From contig CP065001.1 of assembly GCA_016700155.1 (NCBI GenBank), forward strand, positions 1,798,001 to 1,862,000: 64,000 nucleotides of DNA, given 5' to 3'. A program made the translations under genes and the position numbers. The stretch comes from Ignavibacteriales bacterium. Its GTDB lineage: Bacteria; Bacteroidota; Ignavibacteria; Ignavibacteriales; Ignavibacteriaceae. Below the pieces are notes generated by a model that was given only the letters and a program-made list of their open reading frames with translations, did not search any database and was not told where the DNA came from. Below are positions 55,621-64,000 of this stretch, piece by piece (within the stretch, counting starts at the first letter, position 1; every line of letters starts with the position of its first letter).

Positions 55621-56511
55621 TTACTTGTCTAAAACATCTCTTATTTTTTGAATCGTTAAGGGTGCACTGCCCTCGAAATGATTGTTCACATTGGCATAAA
55701 TATCAATTTCAAGACTAAGTAGTAACTGTATCATTTTTACTATCTTCAAAATCTCATCATCACGCGGCTCAACAATTTTGCTCCAGTCACCTCCGGTTTT
55801 CTCTTCTATCCCGGAACGGTCAGGACCATGCAGCCTGAATATAACTGTGTTTTTTAAATGAGTCTGAAATGCCTGGAAAGTTTCCCAAACAGGCGGCATA
55901 TAATAGCCGTGCAGAAAAACCATAGAGATATTATTCCTGTTAAGAAATTCAAAAAAGTTTTTATTGAGATAATTAGGATTACGTATTTCAATCGCATACA
56001 TATAATTTCTATCTGTATCCTCCAGAAACTTTTCAAACCTGTCCATAAACTCGTGCTGACTGTTCATCTTTTCCTTATTGAGATATTCAAACTGGAACAT
56101 TAACGGACCAAGTTTATTTTTCATCGGAGATAGTGTATTCAAGAATTGACTGAATAAATCCGGATTGAGGAAATGCGGATTTGATTTTAGCGGTTCAGTT
56201 TTATTCTTCTTGTAAAAATGTGTTAATGTTATGCTGTTCGGCACTTTAATCGAAAATTTAAAATCATCCGGCACGGAGGCGGCATAACTTTCAACATCTT
56301 TTTCTTTTGGTAAAGAAATCTTATCAGCACTATTTAAAGACCAGAACCACTGGTCTATTTCAACACTGTTAAAATGTTTTGCGTACTCTTCAAGAAAATT
56401 AAATTTATCCTGTTCAGGATATACAAGACCTTTCCATGAATCATACTTCCAACTGCAGGTACCGATATATAATTTTGAGGAAAGTTTTTTGCTCATATTC
56501 TGTGTACTCAC
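55621..56511 (-). CDS. DUF72 domain protein (YecE-like)
   Basis: The 296-residue product matches the DUF72 TIM-barrel family: YIGTCSWKYDSWKGLVYP near 14-31, FNSVEIDQWFW near 48-58, FKFSIKVPNSITLTHFY near 85-101, and NVNNHFEGSAPLTI near the end. The family's activity is not established. The first start is GTG; an ATG five codons later (56496) is an alternative. It begins 6 bases after the stop of the PLP-enzyme gene, so the two are co-transcribed. Confidence 0.9.
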   Translation of the reverse strand: MSTQNMSKKLSSKLYIGTCSWKYDSWKGLVYPEQDKFNFLEEYAKHFNSVEIDQWFWSLNSADKISLPKEKDVESYAASVPDDFKFSIKVPNSITLTHFYKKNKTEPLKSNPHFLNPDLFSQFLNTLSPMKNKLGPLMFQFEYLNKEKMNSQHEFMDRFEKFLEDTDRNYMYAIEIRNPNYLNKNFFEFLNRNNISMVFLHGYYMPPVWETFQAFQTHLKNTVIFRLHGPDRSGIEEKTGGDWSKIVEPRDDEILKIVKMIQLLLSLEIDIYANVNNHFEGSAPLTIQKIRDVLDK

Positions 56512-56517
56512 ATAAGT

Positions 56518-57450
56518 TTACGCAAACTGTTTTAACCATCTTATTTTTGATTGCATTCCAGCCAGCCCCTGTAATCCGCCAGAATGAATAGCTATAATAG
56601 TTGAACCCTTCTGAAAATAATTTTTGGATATAAGGTCATAAATACCAAATAAAAGTTTCCCTGTATAGATGGGGTCTAATTGAATATTATGCTGTTCATA
56701 GAAGCGTTCAATAAAATTTATGAGAGATGAATTAAATTTTGCATAACCGCCAAAATGATAGTCGAGATTTATTTCCCAGTTATTTAACAATTTATTCTTC
56801 AGAAAGGATTTTACATTGCGATTAAGAAACTCTGCACCTTTAAGAACTGAGATGCCGAGAATTCTTGTATCCGGCACACTCCCTGAAATAATACCAGAAA
56901 TAGTACCCGCTGTACCGCAGGCACAACAAACATAGTTATAAGGTATTTCTACATCCGACATTATTTCTTCACAGCCTTTTACAGCAAGTTCATTTGAACC
57001 GCCTTCGGGGATAAGATAAAACTCACCATACAATTTTTGAAGTTCACTAATAATATTTTCTGAATATTTATTCCTGTATGATGAACGATCCAGGTAATGA
57101 AACAACATTCCGCATTCTTTAGCGAATGATAATGTGGGATTCAGTGGCAGATGTTCTTCACCGCGAATAACTCCGATTGTCTTAAAGCCTAATTCTTTTC
57201 CGGCAGCGGCAAGCGCGTGTATATGATTTGAGTAAGCTCCTCCAAATGAGAGCAACGTTCCGATATTTTTATTAAGTGCTTCGATGAGATTATATTTTAA
57301 TTTAAACCACTTGTTGCCCGATATATATGGATGGATTAAGTCAATTCTTTTAATGAAAAGATTTACACCAAACCTGTCAGGAATATCATCTTCAATTCTT
57401 TGTAGAGGAGTCTGGTTTAGTTTTATGTTATTGAGAAAGTCATTCATCAT
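56518..57450 (-). CDS. PLP-dependent ACC deaminase / D-cysteine desulfhydrase family enzyme
   Basis: A 310-residue fold-type-II PLP enzyme. SGNKWFKLKYN near 44-54 carries the Lys that binds PLP; SFGGAYSNH near 68-76 binds the substrate carboxylate, and CGTAGTISG near 182-190 is the phosphate-binding glycine loop. Members deaminate 1-aminocyclopropane-1-carboxylate or break down D-cysteine; sequence alone does not separate them here. The lack of the ACC-specific region known from plants' partners favours D-cysteine desulfhydrase-like activity, as inference. Confidence 0.85.
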   Translation of the reverse strand: MMNDFLNNIKLNQTPLQRIEDDIPDRFGVNLFIKRIDLIHPYISGNKWFKLKYNLIEALNKNIGTLLSFGGAYSNHIHALAAAGKELGFKTIGVIRGEEHLPLNPTLSFAKECGMLFHYLDRSSYRNKYSENIISELQKLYGEFYLIPEGGSNELAVKGCEEIMSDVEIPYNYVCCACGTAGTISGIISGSVPDTRILGISVLKGAEFLNRNVKSFLKNKLLNNWEINLDYHFGGYAKFNSSLINFIERFYEQHNIQLDPIYTGKLLFGIYDLISKNYFQKGSTIIAIHSGGLQGLAGMQSKIRWLKQFA

Positions 57451-57501
57451 TCATTGAAGTTCATTTTCTGTTTTGAAAATAATATTCTGATTTGACAAAA
57501 A

Positions 57502-57527
57502 AAATCCGCGACAACTGCCGCGGATTT
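57502..57527 (-). terminator. Terminator of the ABC exporter operon
   Basis: AAATCCGCG (57502-57510) and CGCGGATTT (57519-57527) form a perfect 9-base stem with an 8-base loop. On the minus strand it lies just after the stop at 57556 and ends in a run of U. Confidence 0.9.
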
Positions 57528-57555
57528 ATATCATTAATATTTTTTTAACTGTGGA

Positions 57556-58824
57556 TTAGTTTTTCAATCTTATCCATTTAAATACTTCAGACCATTTGGG
57601 TTTTTTACCTGTGAGCAGAATACCAACACGATATATTTTACCGGCAAATGGAAAGATGAGGATAAGTGTTGCAATATTAACTACAAATGAAATGATTATT
57701 TGAACCATTGGAACATCAATAAGGATCATTCTTGTCGGCATAACCATCAATGATGCAAAAGGAAACATCGAAGCAATTTCCCCAACCGAATTTTGCGGGT
57801 TGGATTGTAAACCTATCGCAATGAAGAATGGAATCATTATCAGCATAAGCAATGGCCACATACCGGATTGTGCATCCTGTGGATTATCAAATATTGCACC
57901 CACAGTAGCAAACAAAGCTACGAATGTAACTAACGCAATCGCATAATTAAGCAGGAAGTAAAGCAGAAAAACAACATCCATTTGAGGCATGAACTCGGTA
58001 GGAATTAAAAACCAGCTTGTTGATATCAATAGCAAAATGGGCGTTAACCAAATTGCCATCTGAATAACTTCAACTATTACAGTTCCGAGAATTTTTCCAG
58101 CCATAAGTTCTGTGCTGCTTGCTGATGATAAAATAACTTCAACAATTTTATTGCTTTTTTCTTCAACCACTGAACTCATTGTCATCGTTCCCGAAAAGAT
58201 GAGAGCCATATAAAGAAGAAAAGAAAAAAGGAATGAAGCTATCCTGTTTCCAAATCCTTCTGCTTCGACCTTTTCATCTTTTGTAACACGAAATCCTTTT
58301 ATGTCAACATCCTTTCTTGCAAAAGAGATCTGATCCTGGGTAAGTTTCTGATCAGAAAAATAAATTTCAACCAGCGCTTTATTAATCGCCGGTCTTAGTT
58401 TATTGAACAGGGTATTGTTGTTGGGATTAGTTGAATAATACTCAGCTTCTTTTGAGTTAAGAGCTTTCTCCGAAATAAAAATTATCCCTGTAAGTTTCTC
58501 ATTCAGGAGGTCCTGTTTTGAATTATCCAATTCTGATTTGAAGGTTTTGTTATCAGTTAATTTATAACTCACGGAGATCATTCCGGAATTCACATCTTCA
58601 AGTAAGTTTATCTCATCCTGCAATTTCTGATTTAGTATTTCCGAATCAGAATAGATTGCAAGAGTTGATTTACTTTCACTGTCAAATGATTGAATAAAAT
58701 ACTGGATTGAAAAAATACCAATCATAAATAATGGAACCAGAAGTGTCATAAGAATGAAAGACTTGTTGAAAAGTTTCATCTTTAGTTCACGTTTTATAAT
58801 GGCAGCAGTTCTGTTATTCAACAT
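57556..58824 (-). CDS. ABC-2 type transporter permease (NatB-like)
   Basis: The start at 58824 is chosen because AAAGGAGG precedes that ATG and it overlaps the ATPase gene by 11 bases; a longer frame to 58881 has no site. The 422-residue protein has one N-terminal helix (about 22-42), a periplasmic domain (about 45-170), and five helices in the C-terminal half. The family motif region SVVEEKSNKIVEVILSSASS lies near 220-240. Together with the ATPase it forms an exporter of the NatAB type, described for Na+ in Bacillus; the substrate here is unknown. Confidence 0.9.
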   Translation of the reverse strand: MLNNRTAAIIKRELKMKLFNKSFILMTLLVPLFMIGIFSIQYFIQSFDSESKSTLAIYSDSEILNQKLQDEINLLEDVNSGMISVSYKLTDNKTFKSELDNSKQDLLNEKLTGIIFISEKALNSKEAEYYSTNPNNNTLFNKLRPAINKALVEIYFSDQKLTQDQISFARKDVDIKGFRVTKDEKVEAEGFGNRIASFLFSFLLYMALIFSGTMTMSSVVEEKSNKIVEVILSSASSTELMAGKILGTVIVEVIQMAIWLTPILLLISTSWFLIPTEFMPQMDVVFLLYFLLNYAIALVTFVALFATVGAIFDNPQDAQSGMWPLLMLIMIPFFIAIGLQSNPQNSVGEIASMFPFASLMVMPTRMILIDVPMVQIIISFVVNIATLILIFPFAGKIYRVGILLTGKKPKWSEVFKWIRLKN

Positions 58825-59728
58825 TTGAAACCTCCTTTCCCGCAAGTGAAATAAATATTTCGTGAAGTGAAATTTCATCAACGTTGAATTTTTTCACTGT
58901 AATATTATTTGATACAAGAAGTTTTAAAAGTTCCTGATCGGTATTTTCATTTTTCAGTCTTATACCTGTGGTATTACCAAAGTCTTCAATGTGTTCAATT
59001 AAAGGATGACTTTTGAGAAATGAAATATCGCCGCTGTAGTCCAGGCTGATATTTCTGCTGGCAAATTTTTGTTTAATATCAGTCAGCTTTCCGTTCAGAA
59101 TTATTTTCCCTTTGTCTATCATTGCCACTGAGTCGCACATCTTTTCGGCAAATTCCATAAGATGGGTTGAAAAGATTATTACTTTTCCTTTTTGTTTCAT
59201 CTCAAGTATTATCTGCTTCAACAGATTTGTATTGATAGGATCGAGCCCGGAAAACGGTTCATCGAAGATTAAAAATTCCGGATCGTGAAGTATAGTACCA
59301 ATGAACTGTACTTTCTGCTGATTACCTTTTGAGAGGTCCTCAACTTTTGAAAGTTTTCTGTTCGCGAGATCGAATCTTTCCAAGTAATCAATTGCCGATT
59401 TTGTAACAGCTTTTCCTTTTTTGCCTTTTAGTTCTGCAAGAAAGAGCAGCATATCGATCACTTTCATCTTTTTGTAAAGACCGCGTTCTTCCGGCAGATA
59501 ACCAACCGAGTCTTTAAAACTTTGTTCAATTTTATTTCCTTTGAAAAGAACATCTCCTGAATCAGGCATATAAATTTTCATCATCATCCTGATTGTAGTG
59601 GTTTTACCGGCACCATTCCGTCCGATCAGACCAAACACCGAACCTTCGGGAACGTTGAAAGAAACATCATCAACGGCAGTTATGCCGTCAAATGTTTTAA
59701 CAAGATTTCGTACTTCTAAAGCATGCAT
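58814..59728 (-). CDS. ABC transporter ATP-binding protein (NatA-like)
   Basis: The 304-residue ATPase has a full set of motifs: Walker A GRNGAGKT (near 36-43), Q-loop region VGYLPEERG, signature LSKGNQQKV (near 133), Walker B FLIFDEPFSGLD (near 153) and the switch His in STHLMEF (near 193). The signature LSKGNQ is typical of NatA/CcmA-like proteins. A C-terminal regulatory domain (about 220-304) follows. Its stop overlaps the start of the permease gene. Confidence 0.95.
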   Translation of the reverse strand: MHALEVRNLVKTFDGITAVDDVSFNVPEGSVFGLIGRNGAGKTTTIRMMMKIYMPDSGDVLFKGNKIEQSFKDSVGYLPEERGLYKKMKVIDMLLFLAELKGKKGKAVTKSAIDYLERFDLANRKLSKVEDLSKGNQQKVQFIGTILHDPEFLIFDEPFSGLDPINTNLLKQIILEMKQKGKVIIFSTHLMEFAEKMCDSVAMIDKGKIILNGKLTDIKQKFASRNISLDYSGDISFLKSHPLIEHIEDFGNTTGIRLKNENTDQELLKLLVSNNITVKKFNVDEISLHEIFISLAGKEVSNVE

Positions 59729-59823
59729 TGATTTAATTATTAGTTTGTGATAAGCAAAAATAAAAAGGTGAAGTGAATTCTGCCCGACCGTTTATCATTT
59801 CTTTATGCAGTATATAAAAAAAA

Positions 59824-59841
59824 GGGCTGTCTAAACAGCCC
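59824..59841 (-). terminator. Terminator of the MORN-type gene
   Basis: GGGCTGT (59824-59830) and ACAGCCC (59835-59841) form a 7-base stem with a CTAA loop and a U-run on the minus strand, 10 bases past the stop. Confidence 0.88.
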
Positions 59842-59850
59842 TAATATAAA

Positions 59851-60408
59851 TTAAATAGCCTGATTTTTATAAGGTTCAACTTTATTTATTACTTCATCAT
59901 TATAAAAAGTTAGTTCGCGTAATAAGTCTCCGTTCGATTTGAAGAACTTCCAGATACCCTGTCTTTTTCCGCTGCCGAAGAATCCGGTTTCCTTTATGTT
60001 TCCGTTTGGATAATACCATGTCCATTCGCCTTCAACAACATCATTCATAAAATTACCCTGGCATTCAATTGAACCATCAGGATAAAAATATTTCCACAAG
60101 CCCTCGTTCTTGTTGTTCTTAATCTTGCCGTATAATTCGACATTCTTATTGGGAAAGTGAACAACAAATTCGCCCTCTTTTATTCCTTTAATGACATCGT
60201 ACTCAATCAGCTTTTGATTAAGAGTATCTATTAATCTTCCGGTGTAAGGCTCCTTTGCACCTGTCTGAAAAATTAATCCGTTTTTTATTTCGATGTTAAT
60301 CTCACCAACAGAACTTTTGGAAGTCGAAGCTAAAAGAATAGGAAGAAGTGAAAAGAAAATGATATGGTACAGCAAACTGCCGGGACTCTTGATAGATAGT
60401 CGGCTCAT
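59851..60408 (-). CDS. Exported MORN-repeat-type protein
   Basis: The 185-residue product has an N-terminal signal peptide or anchor (about 12-28) and then several copies of the G(x)W(x)YYPNG pattern: EGLWKYFYPDGSIECQGNF near 99, EGEWTWYYPNGNIKETGFF near 122, and QGIWKFFKSNGDLLRELTF near 146. This is the MORN/YwqK-type repeat that forms flat beta hairpins. Likely envelope-associated; partner unknown. Confidence 0.8.
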   Translation of the reverse strand: MSRLSIKSPGSLLYHIIFFSLLPILLASTSKSSVGEINIEIKNGLIFQTGAKEPYTGRLIDTLNQKLIEYDVIKGIKEGEFVVHFPNKNVELYGKIKNNKNEGLWKYFYPDGSIECQGNFMNDVVEGEWTWYYPNGNIKETGFFGSGKRQGIWKFFKSNGDLLRELTFYNDEVINKVEPYKNQAI

Positions 60409-60610
60409 AAATTACCCTCAATTTTAGTTTTAGCATAGCTTCCCCCGAAACGGGGGAGGACTATTAATGCAGCAATCGAAATGCCGTCATAAATAATCCT
60501 TTATTCACACTTTCAGGAAAACTTCGTCTCTCTTTATGAGAATACAGCATCAACTATGATTTTTTTGATACACAGAAATTTTCCTGTTTGAAGATGGGAT
60601 TTAAAAATGA

Positions 60611-60646
60611 ATTCATCAAGAGCATTGATTATTACTCTTGATGAAT
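60611..60646 (-). terminator. Terminator of the sodium-pump operon
   Basis: ATTCATCAAGAG (60611-60622) and CTCTTGATGAAT (60635-60646) form a perfect 12-base stem with a 12-base loop, 25 bases past the minus-strand stop at 60672. A short U-run follows. The rest of 60409-60671 shows nothing. Confidence 0.8.
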
Positions 60647-60671
60647 TATTAAGTTGAACGGTTTTAGAAAA

Positions 60672-61835
60672 CTAACCCATAAAGAAGCTTAAAAGAATAC
60701 CTGCAGCTACCGCGCTGCCAATTACGCCTGCAACATTTGGAGCCATTGCATGCATAAGCAGATGATTGGTTTTATCATATTCTAGTCCTATTACTTGCGA
60801 AACTCTTGCGCTGTCGGGAACTGCCGAAACTCCGGCATTTCCAATAAGGGGATTAATCTTGTTTCCTTCTTTTAAAAAGAGGTTCATAACTTTGGCGAAC
60901 ACGATACCACCGGTTGTTGCAATCATAAATGAAACCGCACCAAGTATAAAAATTCCTATCGAATTCGCTGTCAGAAATGTAGTCGCCTGTGTTGATGCGC
61001 CTACAGTCAATCCAATCAGGATTGTAACGATATCTATCAACGCACCCTTTGCAGTGTCAGCCAGTCTTTTTGTTACACCGCTTTCTTTAAGAATATTTCC
61101 GAAGAATAACATCCCTAAGAGAGGCATTGCACTTGGAACAATTAAAGTTGTGAGTAATAATCCAAGTATAGGGAAAAGGATTTTTTCAGTTTTAGAAACT
61201 GAACGGGGAGGTTTCATTCTTATTCTTCGTTCTTTATCATTTGTTAACAACCGCATTATAGGAGGTTGAATAACAGGAACCAAAGCCATGTAAGAGTAAG
61301 CTGAAATTGCAATTGCTCCAACAAGTTCCGGCGCTAACTTTGATGAAAGAAAAATTGCGGTAGGACCATCGGCGCCGCCAATAATACCAATTGCAGCAGC
61401 TTGTTCTGGAAGAAATCCGAGATACAATGCTATCATATACGCGCCAAAAATACCAAGTTGTGCGGCAGCGCCTAACAACAACAACTTAGGATTTGAGAGC
61501 AACGCAGAAAAATCTGTCATTGCACCTATACCCAGAAAAATTAATGGCGGGTAAATTCCCTTTAAAACCCCGAAGTATAAATAACTCATTACACTGCCGG
61601 GTTCATATATTCCTATCTGCAAATTAGCGCCTTGAAGGAACGGAATATTTCCAACCAATATTCCAAAACCAATTGGTACAAGTAGTAATGGTTCATATTC
61701 TTTTGCTATTGCCAGATAGATGAATGACAATCCAACAGCTAACATCACAATATGCCCAATAGTAAAATGCGGAAAGGCGGTGTACTTAAAAAATTGATCG
61801 AAACCGTGAGCCATAAAATCGAATAGTTGTCCCAT
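60672..61835 (-). CDS. Sodium-translocating decarboxylase beta subunit
   Basis: The 387-residue membrane protein pumps Na+ out as carboxybiotin is decarboxylated. All residues shown to matter in Klebsiella OadB are present: the Asp of GGADGP (near 157-162), the Tyr of AYSYMALVPVIQPP (near 181-194) and the Asn, Gly, Ser and Arg of NPLIGNAGVSAVPDSAR (near 330-346). The ATG at 61835 follows the biotin-carrier stop by 2 bases and has GGAG upstream; a TTG at 61841 is rejected. It is the last gene of the four-gene operon. Confidence 0.95.
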   Translation of the reverse strand: MGQLFDFMAHGFDQFFKYTAFPHFTIGHIVMLAVGLSFIYLAIAKEYEPLLLVPIGFGILVGNIPFLQGANLQIGIYEPGSVMSYLYFGVLKGIYPPLIFLGIGAMTDFSALLSNPKLLLLGAAAQLGIFGAYMIALYLGFLPEQAAAIGIIGGADGPTAIFLSSKLAPELVGAIAISAYSYMALVPVIQPPIMRLLTNDKERRIRMKPPRSVSKTEKILFPILGLLLTTLIVPSAMPLLGMLFFGNILKESGVTKRLADTAKGALIDIVTILIGLTVGASTQATTFLTANSIGIFILGAVSFMIATTGGIVFAKVMNLFLKEGNKINPLIGNAGVSAVPDSARVSQVIGLEYDKTNHLLMHAMAPNVAGVIGSAVAAGILLSFFMG

Positions 61836-61837
61836 GA

Positions 61838-62281
61838 TCAAGCTCCGATTTCAATTAGAATATCGCCTTCAAGAACTGAATCACCTTGTCTGACTTTTAT
61901 TGATTTTATAACACCATCTTTATCAGCGTTGATATTGTTTTCCATCTTCATCGCTTCAAGCGTGATAAGTTTTGTGCCGACTTTTATTGCGTCACCTTCA
62001 CGTACATGAACACCGAGTATAACCCCAGGTAGTGGTGATTTTACAAATCCCGCGCCTTTAGGAGCCGCAGGAGAACTCGTCTTTTGTTGTGAAGGTACGG
62101 ATTCACTTGATGGAACCGCAACTGATCTGACAAGCTTAGGAGTTTTAGTTTGAGCGATAACTTTATCGACTTCAACTTTGTAAGTAGCTCCGTTAACTTC
62201 AATTTCGGCAATGTTATCTTCAACATTGATAATGTTAACGTCATATTTATTGCCCTGTATCGTAAATTTAAAATTTTTCAT
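61838..62281 (-). CDS. Biotin carboxyl carrier subunit
   Basis: A 147-residue biotinyl protein. The N-terminal strands (about 1-40) precede a flexible Ser/Pro/Ala-rich linker (about 50-72) and the biotin domain, with the modified lysine at residue 112 in EAMKMEN. It shuttles CO2 from the carboxyltransferase to the beta subunit. A GAGG site precedes the ATG. Confidence 0.95.
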   Translation of the reverse strand: MKNFKFTIQGNKYDVNIINVEDNIAEIEVNGATYKVEVDKVIAQTKTPKLVRSVAVPSSESVPSQQKTSSPAAPKGAGFVKSPLPGVILGVHVREGDAIKVGTKLITLEAMKMENNINADKDGVIKSIKVRQGDSVLEGDILIEIGA

Positions 62282-62296
62282 TTCTTTTATCCTCGT

Positions 62297-62704
62297 TTAT
62301 CTGGGATGCTGTCTTAGTCCGTAAATTTTTGAACTCCACGGAGAATATGTTCTTGACACTTTATTAATTGTTAGTACCGTGTCTTCTTTGTCATGAATCT
62401 CAGCATAGTAAAGATGAATAGCCATTGCTATTGCAGCATTCACTTCGCCTGAAATTTCCTGTTCATCTTTTATTTCTTCTGATTTTCCTTCCCGGCGTAA
62501 CAGTCTTTTCAGGTTTAACTGCATTACTTTTGACAGGTTAAAGAACACCGCATAAAGTAATAACAGTGCCATAAAGACAACTACATATCCGATCACTGTC
62601 ATTCCAATTCCTAAAGGATCAATCTCCCTGAACAAATCAGAATTTTTATGGACAGTCGCTGCAGAAGAGTCAGTAACAATTTGAAGTAATAATCCTAGCA
62701 ACAT
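62297..62704 (-). CDS. Gamma subunit (OadG-like) of the sodium pump
   Basis: A 135-residue protein with one N-terminal membrane helix (about 33-55), a charged linker, a helical segment (VNAAIAMAIHLYYAEI near 91-106) and the tail TYSPWSSKIYGLRQHPR. The tail should hold the carboxyltransferase to the membrane part. It is nearly identical to the tail of the orphan gene at 38358-38711. Confidence 0.9.
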   Translation of the reverse strand: MLLGLLLQIVTDSSAATVHKNSDLFREIDPLGIGMTVIGYVVVFMALLLLYAVFFNLSKVMQLNLKRLLRREGKSEEIKDEQEISGEVNAAIAMAIHLYYAEIHDKEDTVLTINKVSRTYSPWSSKIYGLRQHPR

Positions 62705-62716
62705 TTCTATACCTTT

Positions 62717-64000
62717 CTATAATGGAAGATTGGAATGTTTTTTAGGAGGATTAATATCTTTTTTGGTAGCCAATGATTGCAATGCACGAATCACTCTGAA
62801 CCTTGTATTTCTTGGCTCAATCACATCATCAATGTAACCGTATTTGGCAGCAACATAAGGAGTCGCGAATTTTTTACGGTAATCTTCTTCTCTGTCTTTT
62901 ACGAATTTGATTCTTTCTTCAGGATCAGGGATTAACTGTAATTCTTTTTGATGAAGAACTTCAATTGCACCTTTAGGTCCCATTACTGCAATCTCAGCAC
63001 CGGGCCAGGCATAGTTAATATCGCCACGAAGATGTTTCGAACTCATAACATCATAAGCGCCGCCGTAGGCTTTACGAAGTATTACTGTTACTTTCGGAAC
63101 TGTTGCTTCACCATAAGCGAATAATAATTTTGCACCGTGAATTATTATACCGTTGTATTCTTGCGCAGTACCTGGTAAGAATCCCGGTACATCAACAAAA
63201 GTTACAATCGGAATATTGAATGCATCACAGAACCTTACAAAGCGTGCAGCTTTTCTTGATGAATTAATATCAAGCACACCAGCAAGATAGTTAGGTTGAT
63301 TAGCAACAATACCAACTGACATTCCATTAAACCGCGCAAAACCAGTAATGATATTAGGTGCATAGTGTCTTTGTATTTCTAAAAATTCATTGTAGTCAAC
63401 AACAGCGTGAATTACATCTTTAACATCATAAGGTTTGTTTGTTGCTTCCGGAATCACTGTGTTTAATGAATCATCGAGTCTGTCAATAGGATCATCGCAG
63501 GGAATCAATGGCGGGTCTTCCAGATTATTCTGAGGAAGATAACTCAGGAGTTTTCTTATTAAAGAAATTCCTTCTTCTTCACTATCTGCAACAAAGTGTG
63601 TTACGCCTGATTTTGCGCCGTGAACCATTGCACCGCCAAGTTCTTCTTCATTAACAGTTTCACCTGTTACAGTCTTAACAACCTTTGGTCCGGTGACAAA
63701 CATATAACTTGATTTGTTTGACATGATTATAAAATCAGTCAGGGCAGGGGAGTAAACCGCACCGCCTGCACAAGGTCCGAACACCGCTGATATTTGCGGA
63801 ACAACTCCTGATGCAAGAATATTTCTTTGAAATATATCAGCGTAACCGCCAAGACTTTTTACACCTTCCTGGATACGAGCACCGCCGCTGTCATTGATAC
63901 CAATAACCGGTGCGCCGACTTTCATTGCCTTATCCATTACCTTACAAATTTTTTGCGCATACATTTCTGATAATGAACCGCCGAAAACAGTAAAGTCCTG
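62717..64000 (-). CDS. Acyl-CoA carboxyltransferase alpha subunit, cut by the window edge
   Basis: The frame stays open to the right edge, so the N-terminus lies outside. The 427 visible residues start QDFTVFGGSLSE, the usual lead to the acyl-CoA carboxyltransferase core. Next come GINDSGGARIQEG, and later FGPCAGGAVYSPAL and GFLPGTAQEYNG-type loops that bind the acyl-CoA and biotin. Sequence and company (biotin carrier, gamma, beta) fit a Na+-translocating methylmalonyl-CoA decarboxylase (MmdA-like). Use in a propionyl-CoA carboxylase complex is less likely because the Na+ pump genes are linked. Confidence 0.93.
   Translation of the reverse strand, partial: QDFTVFGGSLSEMYAQKICKVMDKAMKVGAPVIGINDSGGARIQEGVKSLGGYADIFQRNILASGVVPQISAVFGPCAGGAVYSPALTDFIIMSNKSSYMFVTGPKVVKTVTGETVNEEELGGAMVHGAKSGVTHFVADSEEEGISLIRKLLSYLPQNNLEDPPLIPCDDPIDRLDDSLNTVIPEATNKPYDVKDVIHAVVDYNEFLEIQRHYAPNIITGFARFNGMSVGIVANQPNYLAGVLDINSSRKAARFVRFCDAFNIPIVTFVDVPGFLPGTAQEYNGIIIHGAKLLFAYGEATVPKVTVILRKAYGGAYDVMSSKHLRGDINYAWPGAEIAVMGPKGAIEVLHQKELQLIPDPEERIKFVKDREEDYRKKFATPYVAAKYGYIDDVIEPRNTRFRVIRALQSLATKKDINPPKKHSNLPL

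Noticed and set aside
58825..58881. N-terminal extension of the ABC permease
   Set aside because: AAAGGAGG points to 58824; the extension would overlap the ATPase gene further with no benefit.
1..64000. CRISPR arrays, tRNA or rRNA genes, insertion sequences
   Set aside because: No regular repeat-spacer pattern, tRNA-like fold, rRNA segment or transposase was recognised by eye; a computed search could still find a missed one.

Overview
The window reads as a piece of a low-GC Bacteroidetes/Chlorobi-group chromosome, most likely from the class Ignavibacteria. Three secreted proteins end in the type IX secretion (T9SS) sorting domain with the NYPNPFNPST signature that is very common in that class. 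A SusR-type hybrid two-component regulator, a Ton locus with two ExbD genes and a sodium-translocating decarboxylase fit the same group. The assignment comes from motif recognition only. I recognised no tRNA, rRNA, CRISPR array or insertion sequence.

Layout. 1-3046: the tail of one membrane protein and a complete relative, two tandem outer-membrane-type proteins and a DUF1330 protein. 3119-7189: a one-protein sensor/regulator. 7417-18710: a cell-surface block with two tandem propeller-repeat T9SS proteins, two lipoproteins on the other strand (carboxypeptidase-regulatory-like and VWA) and a trypsin-like T9SS protease. 18993-25495: a plus-strand run of a GNAT-nitrilase fusion, an MscS channel, a 1007-residue helical protein with a degenerate P-loop, and a second MscS channel. 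25507-31270 (minus): PEP carboxylase, an SLC12-like transporter and an orphan PAS protein. 31527-34457: a small regulatory island with a DUF6266-like protein divergent from a sigma-70-like factor, a small acidic protein and an ImmA/IrrE metalloprotease.

34865-45292 (minus): two small membrane or exported proteins, an amino-acid permease, and a tightly packed run ExbB-ExbD-ExbD-TonB-small protein-PstS-like-TPR-small protein-OadG-like-OadB-like. 45820-50934 (plus): a single-chain type IIG restriction-modification enzyme and an unknown protein. 50960-54214 (minus): a large hybrid histidine kinase. 54215-55106 has no intact gene but holds several hairpins and a decayed T9SS C-terminal domain. 55107-60408 (minus): a small unknown, DUF72, a PLP-dependent deaminase/desulfhydrase, a NatAB-like ABC exporter and a MORN-type protein. 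60672-64000 (minus): a complete Na+-translocating acyl-CoA decarboxylase set, cut at the right edge.

How the genes may work together. The best candidates for undescribed biology are the MscS/P-loop/MscS operon, the sigma/acidic/ImmA cassette with a terminator in front of the protease, and the contiguous Ton plus orphan OadB/OadG operon. The orphan OadG has almost the same C-terminal tail as the complete decarboxylase 24 kb away, so one carboxyltransferase could serve both membrane modules. These links are inference from gene order and motifs; no search was run.
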